Positions 1-6,013 of a stretch of DNA of 6,013 bases are shown piece by piece. The stretch is from an uncultured bacterium (GTDB taxonomy: Bacteria; Patescibacteria; JAEDAM01; Absconditabacterales; Absconditicoccaceae), in contig CALFEN010000311.1 in NCBI GenBank assembly GCA_937950065.1, forward strand, positions 1-6,013. The letters run 5' to 3'. Both the position numbers and the translations under genes were made by a program. Numbering within the stretch: the first letter of the stretch is position 1; each line of letters starts with the position of its first letter. Under the pieces are notes generated by a model, which was not told the DNA's origin, searched no databases, and saw only the letters and a list, made by a program, of their open reading frames with translations.

Positions 1-59
1 TCTATACCTAAATTATGCATATTTTAAAAACATTTCAAGTAGTAATATAGATAAAGTTC

Positions 60-251
60 CTACAAAGAAGATTTTTGGGATTTATCAGAGACAGATTTTA
101 TTGATTTTATACCTACTTCACAGTTATTTTGATAACCGATATTATCTGAAACTCTTCTTATAGCATCGTTTATCTTACCTCATTCCATATTAAGTTCCAA
201 GGTCATTTCTAGTTTGTATTTTTTCGGAGTATATTTTTTTCTTTCTGACAT
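60..251 (-). CDS. Small lysine-rich hypothetical protein, probably frameshifted near its end
   Basis: I do not recognise this 63-residue protein. It starts MSERKKYTPKKYKLEM, is rich in Lys and Ser, and uses one in-frame UGA (as Gly in NMEGGK). The ATG at 251 is the first start, and no clear Shine-Dalgarno sequence precedes it. The frame ends at TAG 60-62 after DKSQKSSL. Near the end is a run of five A on the coding strand (T at 72-76 on the plus strand). One extra A would carry the reading on as KIFFVGTLSILLLEMF and stop at TAA 13-15, which would give about 80 residues with a C-terminal hydrophobic segment. The intended product may therefore be a tail-anchored membrane protein; this is inference. 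The N-terminus loosely resembles small IS3-type OrfA proteins, but the rest does not support that. It is divergent from the methyltransferase operon. Confidence 0.5.
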
Positions 252-372
252 TATTATTTTTGGTTAATATTAAAAAACTATATATACCTATATATTTTTA
301 CACGAAAATTTTCAAGTGATTTTTTAGTAAGCTATATCAGATAACTGGAATAAATGTGTGCATTTTTTATTA

Positions 373-393
373 AAAGATATTGAAAATATCTTT
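373..393. promoter_or_regulatory. Perfect inverted repeat over the -35 box, candidate operator
   Basis: The arms AAAGATATT (373-381) and AATATCTTT (385-393) are exact reverse complements around a 3-nt GAA spacer. The repeat covers the -35 hexamer of the methyltransferase promoter. No U-tract follows, so it is unlikely to be a terminator. A dimeric repressor, or autoregulation by an operon product, is a natural reading, but the binding protein is unknown. Confidence 0.5.
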
Positions 394-407
394 CATTTTA
401 GTATAAT
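380..407 (+). promoter_or_regulatory. Sigma70-type promoter of the methyltransferase operon
   Basis: TTGAAA (380-385; 5 of 6 matches to TTGACA) and a perfect TATAAT (402-407) are separated by 16 bp. Transcription would start near 413-416, leaving a leader of about 30 nt before the ATG at 444. The -35 box lies inside the inverted repeat at 373-393, so occupancy of that repeat should block the promoter. The prediction rests on sequence only. Confidence 0.6.
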
Positions 408-443
408 TGTTTATTTAATATCGTTTTATTTCAATAATTTTGC

Positions 444-1718
444 ATGGGTAATCCTACTGTATTAGATTTATTTTCATGATGCTGAGGATTGTCAGAATGA
501 TTTTTTAATCTCCGATATGAATTTGTCTGACATATAGAGATGGATAAAAATGCTTGCGAGACATTGAAGACAAGGATTATGTTCCATTTTTTAAGGCAGA
601 ATAATAAATTATCAGAATATCTTGATTTTTTAATATGAAAAAAAACTAGGGATTATTTTGTTGAAAAATATAATTTGCAAAATCAACTCGATAAAGTTTA
701 TAATATAGAGATTTCGGATTTTACATATGACGGTATTCTGAAAAAAATCAGATCTAATCTTGGAAAGAGAACTCTCAATTTGATTATCTGATGACCACCA
801 TGCCAAACTTATTCCCAAATATGAAGGGCAAGAGTTTGAGAAAAAATAAACCAAGATTCGAGAAATTTTTTATATATTCAGTATGTTAAATTTCTTAAAG
901 ATTTACAGCCTGAAATGTTTGTATTTGAAAATGTTCCATGATTAAAAACAGCCTGAAAATGAAAATATTTTTCAGATATAAAGAAGGCTATAAATGAGGT
1001 ATGATATGAATTTGAAGCAAGAGAACAGTATATGCCTGATTACTGAATTCCACAGAATCGCAAGAGACTGATAATTATCTGATGGAGAAAATGATTAAAA
1101 AAGATAAATCACTATCCTAATTTTAGTAGCTTAAAAAAAAGATACAGCTATAAAGTTAATGATTTTCTAAAAGATCTTATACCCATAAATCATGGCTGAT
1201 GAGAATATATTATGCCATATAAATGAGAAAATAAGCTATTAAACGTTCTGTGAATAAGACAATCTTGGCTAAATTTTGTCACATATCATATTACCAGACC
1301 TATAAGAGAATTAGATAGAAAAATTTATAAAATAGCTGTTCAAAAGTATAATAATAAAGAGAAACTTAAATATAATGAATTACCAGAGAATCTTCAGACG
1401 CATAAAAATAAAAGTATATTTTTAAATCGTTTTAATGTGGTATCTGGAAATGATTATGTGACAAGTACAATTGTTGCTCACCTTTCATCTGATGGACATT
1501 ATTACATACACCCTGATATAAAACAGAATCGTTCTATAAGTATTAGAGAGGCAGCTAGGTTGCAGACATTCCCTGATGATTTTCAGTTTGAAGGTTCAAG
1601 AACTTCTATATTTAAACAAATATGAAATGCTGTTCCTCCTATGTTTTCAGAGATAGTAGCAAAAAAACTAAGAAGTTATTTTAAAATAGAAACAACTACC
1701 AATGAAAAAGATATTTAA
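444..1718 (+). CDS. DNA (cytosine-5-)-methyltransferase (Dcm/HhaI type), UGA=Gly
   Basis: A 424-residue enzyme transferring methyl from S-adenosylmethionine to C5 of cytosine in DNA. All landmark motifs are present and in order: motif I DLFSGCGGLSEGF (8-20, SAM binding), motif IV GGPPCQ with nucleophile Cys120, ENV (162-164), QNRKR (204-208), motif IX SIREAARLQTFPDDF (366-380) and motif X QIGNAVPP (392-399). The target-recognition region between motifs VIII and IX is about 150 residues. The gene contains about 21 in-frame UGA codons, and several must be Gly (both Gly of GGPPC, the Gly of GNAVPP). ATG 444 is the only sensible start: an in-frame TAA lies at 435-437 and motif I begins at residue 8. 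No Shine-Dalgarno is visible. It overlaps the next gene by 17 nt. The recognition sequence cannot be read from this. No cognate nuclease is seen, so it may be an orphan or regulatory methylase, or the modification arm of a defence operon. Confidence 0.96.
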
Positions 1719-3870
1719 ACCTCGTTCTAGATTATTACTGCACTTATGAGATAAACTTATGAGAAATGAAAATATAGCAATAGTTGAATTAGTTAAAAAT
1801 TCTTATGATGCAGGAGCTTTTTGTTGTGATATTGAACTAAATAATGTTGATAATCTAGAAATAGGCGAAATATGTATAAGGGATGATGGAGTTTGAATGA
1901 CTCCTGAGATAATAGATAAGGTATGGTTGGAACCCTGAACGGATTTTAAAGAATTGCTTATAAAAGAAAATTGACAAACATCGTTTTGATTTGAATTTGA
2001 TGTCCCTAAAAGAACACCCATATGAGAAAAATGAGTTTGAAGGTTTGGTGTTCATAAACTCTGAAATTACATTGAGATGATCACGAAAAGTAGATTATCA
2101 AAAAAAGAGGTTGTAGTTATTATAGATTGGCAAATTTTTGAGAGAGAAAAATATTTAAAAGACGCGTTTATTGATATAATAGAAAGAGAACCTATAAGTT
2201 TTTTAAAATGAGAAACATGAACAATTCTAAAAATAAAAAATCTTAAAAAATCATGGGATATGAATAATTACAAAGATTTATATAGGACGATATCTTTATT
2301 GAATTCTCCATTTTCTTATCAAGAGTGAGTCATGGATGATCGTTTTGAAGTCAATCTAAAATTAAATTTAGAAAATAAAGAAATTCAGGAAGATTGGCAA
2401 TCATGATTGTTTGACACTAAATGTATTAAGGGAAAAGCATTATGGAAATTAAATGCAGAAATAGAGTGAAAAGTTATAAAAAGATTTGATTATGAATTTA
2501 TTCCATATACTTCTATGGATAAATTGGATAAAAGAATGGTGTCTATAGAACATCTGAAAAAATTTAATTTAAATAAATTAAAGGACAGAGATTGAGATTT
2601 TGATTTATGAAAATATAATATATGAAATATAACTATTGAAATTTTCTGATATGATTTGTCTCTAAAAATATTAAAATTATGATTAGTTGATACAAAAGTT
2701 TTGAGAGACTATCTAACTACGAATTGATGAGTAAGAGTATATAGAGATTGATTGAGAGTATACGATTATTGAGAACCATGAAATGACTGGCTTAATTTAG
2801 ATAAATTAAGAATTAATGATCCAACAAAACTAATTTGAAATAAAAACATTATCTGAGCAGTTAAATTAGATAGGCGTAAAAGTATGGATCTCACAGAGAA
2901 AACTAATAGAGAATGATTTGTGGAAAATGACGCATATAATCTTTTCTTGAGAGCAGTTCGTTTGATTATTAAGTTATTTTCTGAGGAGAGGACTTTAGAT
3001 AAAACAAAAATAAGAGAATTATATGAAGGATCGGATATAAATGAACCAGTACTTTCTGAAATAGATAAAATTAAAGACTTGATTAACAAAAAATTTGAGA
3101 ATATTAATGATGAAAATAAAGCGATAATTCAAAATAATATATTGGTTTCTCTTGATAAGATGAAAAAAAATTTTATTGAGACAAGGGATATATTATTAAA
3201 GAGTGCATCTGCATGATTAAGTCTTGGGGTAGTTTTACATGAAATTGAAAAAAGGATAAAAACATTAGAATGATTTTTAAATAATGAAGTGAATAGTGAA
3301 TCAATTAGTAATTTGAGAATTTCTATAAAAAATATTATGGATTTAATTGAGTGATATGCAAAATTGTTAAATACTAATAATAAAAAAACAGTAATACTTT
3401 CAAATATTATAAACTGGGCTATATTTAATTGTGAATTTAGGTTCAAAGCTCATAAGATAGAGGTAACTCGTGATTACCTAAATTTTTGAAAGATTGAAAT
3501 TAACCATGTAGAAAATGTATTAATATGAATGTTGTTAAATATATTTGACAACTCAATTTATTGGCTCAACTTTTATGAAATAGATAAAAAAAAGTTATTT
3601 ATTACATTAAAAGAATATGATGAAAAAACTATCTGACTCATAGTCGCAGATAATGGGAAATGATTTTCAATCCCATGAGATATGGCTATAAAACCATTCA
3701 TTTCAAAAAAAATCGGAGGAATGTGATTATGACTTCATATCGTAGATGAAATGATGAAAATAAATGATGGGACATTGATAATTAGAAATTATGAGGAACT
3801 ATATGATATAATACCAAATGAATTTAAATTCGGAGCGATAATAGAGCTTATATTTACTAAAAATTGATAA
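1702..3870 (+). CDS. Dual GHKL ATPase / histidine-kinase-like protein (MORC/Hsp90-like N-domain plus HATPase_c C-domain), UGA=Gly
   Basis: A 722-residue soluble protein with GHKL ATP-binding modules at both ends. N-terminal module: N-box ENIAIVELVKNSYDAG (E29, N33, D36), IRDDGVGM (D62, G63, G65) and glycine lid GEKGVGRFG (108-116), of the MORC/Hsp90/HATPase_c_3 kind. The middle (about 120-490) is unassigned, with a charged, probably helical part around 430-500. The C-terminal kinase part has an H-box-like LGVVLHEIEKR with candidate phospho-acceptor His513, N-box LLNIFDNS (N613, D616, N617), G1 DNGKGF (650-655) and G2 GGMGLGLH (672-679). No membrane segment is seen, so a cytosolic signal is likely. 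About 38 UGA codons are in frame; the last sits directly before the TAA stop. The start overlaps the methyltransferase end by 17 nt, and the receiver gene follows after 1 nt, which implies a His-Asp relay with that neighbour. GHKL ATPases of this type occur in methyltransferase-linked defence operons (family knowledge). The ligand is unknown. Confidence 0.93.
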
Positions 3871-3871
3871 A

Positions 3872-4825
3872 ATGGATATAAATAAATTTATAGATTATAA
3901 CAAAATAATAATTATTGATGACAATAGTGAGGAATGATCTAGAATGAAGAGTGCATTAGAGTCGAAATATATATCTTCCTGTTTTTTCCATATTGATGGA
4001 TCTAATATAGAAATTCCAAAATTTAATAATATAAGATTGGTATTTTTGGACTTAAATTATCCACAGTCAAATCCCATGTCAGGAAGTAGTATGAATGCTT
4101 CAATAGCATTAAGTTATCTCAGTAAATTTATAACATCAAATAGTTTTTATATATTAGTAATATGGTCATCACACACAACTGAAAGTATAAAAGATGCTTT
4201 CTTGACACAATTAAATAGACAAAATGAAATAGCTAAACCGTATATTCACATTGAGTTAGACAAAAATGAATATACGAATATAGAGGCAATTATTCAATGA
4301 ATAAATGATAAATTATCAATATCTGATATATCGTTGTCTCAAATATTTTTTGATTGGGAGAATAAAGTCTGTCAGTGAATTACTGATACAATGTCTAATA
4401 TTCTTTCAAATAAAGCCAACAATGATATATCAAAGCTATTGAATTCTATGGCTGAAGCCTATTCATGATGAAATCATCCAAATTTAAATACAATAAAAAA
4501 TTCTCTATTAACATTCAATAGCGTTTTAGAGGATAGCATTTCAAAACTGGTACTATCTTCCAATTATGATGTATATCATCAACTAACGGACTGATCTCTT
4601 GATATTGATGAAAAATCTAAAATCAACAGCTTTTTGATGTTTTCCAGAGATGTTTCAAGGTGACCATGATCTATTTTTAAAACGGCAAGTTCTATAATAG
4701 ATAAAAACAGATTGGTTAATTTTCCTAGTGATCCAAGTATAATAGATATAGCAATAGACATATCAACTTTATGCGATGTCGCTAATAATAAACAACTTTT
4801 TTATTATTTATATATTGAGTATTAG
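3872..4825 (+). CDS. Response-regulator receiver-domain protein, cut short by a frameshift
   Basis: 317 residues as read here. The receiver fold occupies about residues 9-140: IIIIDDN supplies acidic-pocket Asp16/Asp17, VFLDLNYP gives phospho-acceptor Asp60, WSSHT (98-102) supplies the conserved Ser/Thr, and Lys131 in IELDKNEY is a candidate for the conserved Lys. The next 180 residues are mostly helical and have no recognisable DNA-binding domain. Eight in-frame UGA read as Gly. The start is 1 nt after the kinase stop, without a Shine-Dalgarno. The likely partner is the kinase-like protein upstream. The frame ends in tandem TAG TAA (4823-4828) shortly after DISTLCDVANNKQ. The -1 frame immediately continues with plausible coding sequence to 5082 (listed separately), so the gene is probably longer (about 403 residues) and broken at the T6 run 4797-4802. 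Output is therefore likely by protein contact, not direct DNA binding. Confidence 0.87.
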
Positions 4826-5082
4826 TAAAGAAGAAAAATGGAACTGGGAGAGATATAAAAGCAAAAGATTTTGATCATTGTTATAAAATATCCTCAAAAA
4901 ATTTTTACTATAATGGTGATATATATCAAATTATAATAGATTTAAAATCCAAACAGTCTTTGAAACGATCTAAACCTAAATCTTCACTAGGTTTAGATTT
5001 AAAATTGAGAGATAATATTGTTATTGAAATTCAGCATAAGGTATCAGATCACCTTTCAAGACCGTGACATATCCTTTTATAG
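4801..5082 (+). pseudogene. Displaced C-terminal part of the receiver protein (-1 frame)
   Basis: From the T-run at 4797-4802 the frame beginning at 4801 stays open to TAG 5080-5082. It reads LLFIYGVLVKKKNGTG, then SKNFYYNGDIYQIIIDL, and ends RDNIVIEIQHKV and SDHLSRPGHILL. It has no ATG, GTG or TTG suitable as a start, so it is not an independent gene. Two UGA fall where Gly is sensible (YGVL, RPGH). One additional T in the run joins it in frame to the receiver protein and gives a globular C-terminal domain that does not resemble a DNA-binding HTH. Whether the break is a true mutation, an assembly indel or a slippage site is open. Confidence 0.75.
4968..4998. repeat. 11-bp perfect inverted repeat (hairpin) inside the receiver C-terminal part
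   Basis: ATCTAAACCTA (4968-4978) and TAGGTTTAGAT (4988-4998) pair perfectly around a 9-nt loop. It lies inside coding sequence (SKPKSSLGLDL) about 170 nt after the frameshift. No U-run follows on either strand, so a simple intrinsic terminator is not supported. It may be mRNA structure or a protein-binding palindrome. Confidence 0.6.
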
Positions 5083-5270
5083 ATATTTTACAATATTTTT
5101 TTATCGGATGTTTTGGAAATTTTAATATTTTCCAGCCCTGCTCTTTTAGTATTTTATTAACATTTTTGTCCCCTATGACGTTGTTTTCAATTCTTTTCCT
5201 AAAATTAAGATCTAGTTTTTGGTTCTATATAATATACTTTGCATTTATGCCAAAATCATCAGTCTATACA
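5077..5270 (-). pseudogene. Remnant of a very-short-patch-repair (Vsr) mismatch endonuclease
   Basis: The minus strand preserves the second half of a Vsr protein in two frames. The first (from about 5264) gives DGGFWHKC, the signature of the Vsr core, then VYYIEPKTRS. After a 1-nt shift near 5207 the next gives NFRKRIENNVIGDKNVN, then KILKEQGWKILKF and KHPIKKY. This follows the family pattern of FWH, then N-x-x-x-D, then GW-x-x-L. Vsr nicks next to T:G mismatches left by deamination of 5-methylcytosine and usually sits beside a C5 methyltransferase, as here. Signs of decay: the N-terminal third is missing (TAA 5271-5273 and the tandem repeat lie directly upstream), an internal frameshift, and the usual Trp/Arg/WE positions replaced (FR for FW, GD for RD, PK for WE). 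The end is uncertain; a plausible original stop is TAA at 5077-5079, converging with the receiver gene. It is almost certainly inactive. Confidence 0.77.
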
Positions 5271-5272
5271 TT

Positions 5273-5344
5273 ATATACATAGGGAGTGTAGTATCCCCAT
5301 ATACATAGGGAGTGTAGTATCCCCATATACATAGGGAGTACTCC
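5273..5344. repeat. 26-bp tandem repeat, about 2.6 copies, ending in a palindrome
   Basis: Copies at 5273-5298 and 5299-5324 are identical, and a third (5325-5339) is cut after 15 bases. Each unit contains ATATACATAGGGAGTG followed by TAGTATCCCC. The alternating GGGA and TCCC blocks give each unit imperfect dyad symmetry, and the last copy runs into the perfect palindrome GGAGTACTCC (5335-5344). The array sits exactly where the Vsr remnant loses similarity, so it may mark the break or insertion point. It could also be a protein-binding array. It is not a CRISPR, because there are no spacers. Confidence 0.9.
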
Positions 5345-5470
5345 TTTGATAATGTCTGTACATAGTAACATGTGTTCAAACAGCCCCTCATTTAAGATAA
5401 TAATCTATTTTTCGTGATGTGTTTTATCTTTAAGTATATCCCATAAATAAGCCTTTTAGAGCTGTATGTA
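5345..5470. other. Low-coding stretch between the tandem repeat and a short ORF
   Basis: No intact gene is seen on either strand in table 25. The minus strand has short open pieces in two competing frames (one includes LNEGLFEHMLLCTDIIKG, another SSKRLIYGIYLKIKHITK) broken by TAG/TAA. They could be fragments of a decayed gene. I could not assign a family. Confidence 0.4.
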
Positions 5471-5638
5471 TTATTCAATTCATAATAGAATTAATTCTTC
5501 TTTTGTTAAAGTAGTCTTGCCTCAAAAATAATTTATGTAAAAATCATAAAAATTAATTTTTTCTTGAAAATTCATATTTTTTATGTATGAATATATGTGT
5601 TCAAAAAAGTTTGGGTAATCCCTGAAGTTCAAATCCAT
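5471..5638 (-). CDS. Short hypothetical ORF, possibly a gene fragment
   Basis: A 55-residue frame starts at ATG 5638 (MDLNFRDYPNFFEHI), is rich in aromatic residues and Asn, and ends LTKEELILLGIE before TAA 5471-5473. It has two in-frame UGA. The frame is open further upstream, back to a stop near 5700 (FELPSIFKYFYER precedes the ATG), so the true beginning may be missing. Beyond its stop a neighbouring frame continues with coding-like sequence. I do not recognise a family. It lies downstream of, and on the same strand as, the AraC-type gene. It may be a remnant; confidence in it as a working gene is low. Confidence 0.38.
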
Positions 5639-5668
5639 TCGCTCGTAAAAGTATTTAAAAATAGATGG

Positions 5669-5697
5669 AAGCTCAAAACAATGTTTTGAGTTTTTTT
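5669..5697 (+). terminator. Intrinsic terminator-like hairpin on the plus strand
   Basis: A perfect 8-bp stem CTCAAAAC (5672-5679) / GTTTTGAG (5683-5690) with the 3-nt loop AAT is followed by seven T on the plus strand (5691-5697); flanking A/T pairs extend the stem weakly. The U-tract is only on the plus strand. No plus-strand gene ends nearby, so it would stop read-through from the methyltransferase operon some 600 nt upstream. It also lies just after the end of the minus-strand AraC-type gene. Confidence 0.6.
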
Positions 5698-5714
5698 ATT
5701 GTGAAATAAAAAAA

Positions 5715-6013
5715 CTATTTTTTCGAATCACTGATAGGTGAATTGCCAAAATATCTTTTATACTCCCTACTAAATTGTGATTGACTGGAATATCATACAT
5801 TCTGTGCAGCTTCTTTTACTGAATATCACTCAATATCAAGTAGTACCTTCGCTTTATTTAGACGGATATTCTTTATATATTGTATAGGGGAATATCAGGT
5901 CATTGATTTGAAATTACGATGAAATGTAGGTATACTCATATGCATCTGTTTTGCTAATGTTTCTATATCAAAATTTGAATCATATTCAATATGTATTTTT
6001 TTTAAAATATTCC
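5715..6013 (-). CDS. AraC/XylS-family transcriptional regulator, C-terminal DNA-binding domain (start outside window)
   Basis: The last 99 codons of an AraC-type regulator, the N-terminal part lying beyond 6013. Both helix-turn-helix units are clear: the first contains IETLAKQMHMSIPTFHRNFK, the linker is SMTGYSPIQYIKNIRL then NKAKVLLDIEGYS, and the second is VKEAAQNVGYSSQSQFSREY followed by the family signature KRYFGNSPISD. It stops at TAG 5715-5717. Three in-frame UGA stand at conserved glycines (TGYSP, EGYSV, VGYSS), again supporting table 25. AraC proteins bind DNA as activators or repressors, often controlled by a ligand bound at the N-terminal domain, which cannot be seen. It is not oriented with the methyltransferase operon, and nothing shows that it regulates it. 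Confidence 0.93.

Larger units (their letters stand above)
252..443. other. Divergent intergenic region
   Basis: This stretch separates the minus-strand small gene from the plus-strand operon. It has no convincing reading frame in table 25. It contains an A/T-rich block with the near-direct repeat CTATATAT-ACCTATATAT (about 278-296), and the promoter and inverted repeat listed separately. Confidence 0.7.

Noticed and set aside
60..251. IS3-family OrfA transposase
   Set aside because: Only the first 15 or so residues resemble OrfA proteins; there is no HTH continuation, leucine zipper, OrfB or terminal inverted repeats.
278..296. TATATA-rich element as a promoter of the minus-strand small gene
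   Set aside because: Sequence this A/T-rich offers many -10-like matches, and no convincing -35 at proper spacing stands out.
630..854. Minus-strand 74-residue standard-code ORF
   Set aside because: It lies antisense to the methyltransferase between motifs I and IV; it is a shadow of a clearly recognised gene.
1437..1625. Independent 62-residue plus-strand ORF with methyltransferase motif IX
   Set aside because: It is an in-frame internal piece of the 424-residue methyltransferase; its apparent stop is a UGA glycine codon in GNAVPP.
444..1718. UGA=Trp code (Mycoplasma-type)
   Set aside because: Trp at the TGA positions would destroy the Gly residues of motif I, GGPPC and GNAVPP, and TGG is used normally for Trp.
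2766..3446. Minus-strand ORFs of about 105 residues (2766-3089 and 3129-3446)
   Set aside because: They are antisense to the kinase-like ATPase, which is intact in table 25 across the whole stretch.
3944..4300. Separate 118-residue receiver protein starting at 3944
   Set aside because: The frame begins at ATG 3872 with the essential acidic pair IIIIDDN upstream; the gaps before 3944 and after 4300 are UGA codons read as Gly.
5064..5282. Plus-strand 72-residue hydrophobic ORF
   Set aside because: It is antisense to the Vsr remnant, and its Phe/Ile/Leu-rich look comes from the A/T-rich complement.
5273..5344. CRISPR array
   Set aside because: The repeats are directly tandem with no spacers, have only 2.6 copies, and no cas genes are in the window.

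Overview
**Organism.** The window is very A+T-rich and reads sensibly only if UGA is glycine (translation table 25). That code is known from Gracilibacteria (BD1-5) and Absconditabacteria (SR1) of the Patescibacteria/CPR, and from their phages. Under the standard code the long genes shatter. Under table 25 a full DNA cytosine methyltransferase, a 722-residue kinase-like ATPase, a receiver protein and an AraC-type HTH domain appear. The UGA codons fall exactly on obligatory glycines, for example GGPPC of the methyltransferase and GxGxG of the ATPases. UGG is still used for tryptophan, so this is not the Mycoplasma-type code.

**Layout.** (1) Positions 1-251, minus strand: a small lysine-rich protein that looks frameshifted just before a hydrophobic C-terminal tail. 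(2) Positions 252-443: a divergent intergenic region with a good promoter and a perfect 9+9 bp inverted repeat lying over its -35 box. (3) Positions 444-5082, plus strand: a tight three-gene operon. It holds a C5-cytosine DNA methyltransferase (444-1718), a protein with GHKL ATPase modules at both ends and a histidine-kinase-like H-box (1702-3870), and a receiver-domain protein (3872-4825). The receiver gene loses frame in a T-run, and its C-terminal part continues in the -1 frame to 5082. (4) Positions 5077-5270, minus strand: a decayed Vsr-type mismatch endonuclease remnant converging on the operon. (5) Positions 5273-5344: a 26-bp tandem repeat. (6) Positions 5340-5710: a poorly coding stretch with one short minus-strand ORF and a plus-strand terminator-like hairpin. 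(7) Positions 5715-6013, minus strand: the C-terminal end of an AraC/XylS regulator that runs off the window.

**How the genes may work together.** The methyltransferase, dual-ATPase kinase and receiver are translationally coupled (17-nt overlap, then 1-nt spacing). They probably form one accessory unit of modification, sensing and phosphorelay. GHKL/MORC-like ATPases are known next to methyltransferases in restriction-modification-type and defence operons. No nuclease or helicase is visible here. The Vsr remnant fits a history of C5-cytosine methylation, since Vsr enzymes repair T:G mismatches left by 5-methylcytosine deamination. The frameshifts and the Vsr decay suggest the island is partly degrading, or that the assembly has homopolymer errors.
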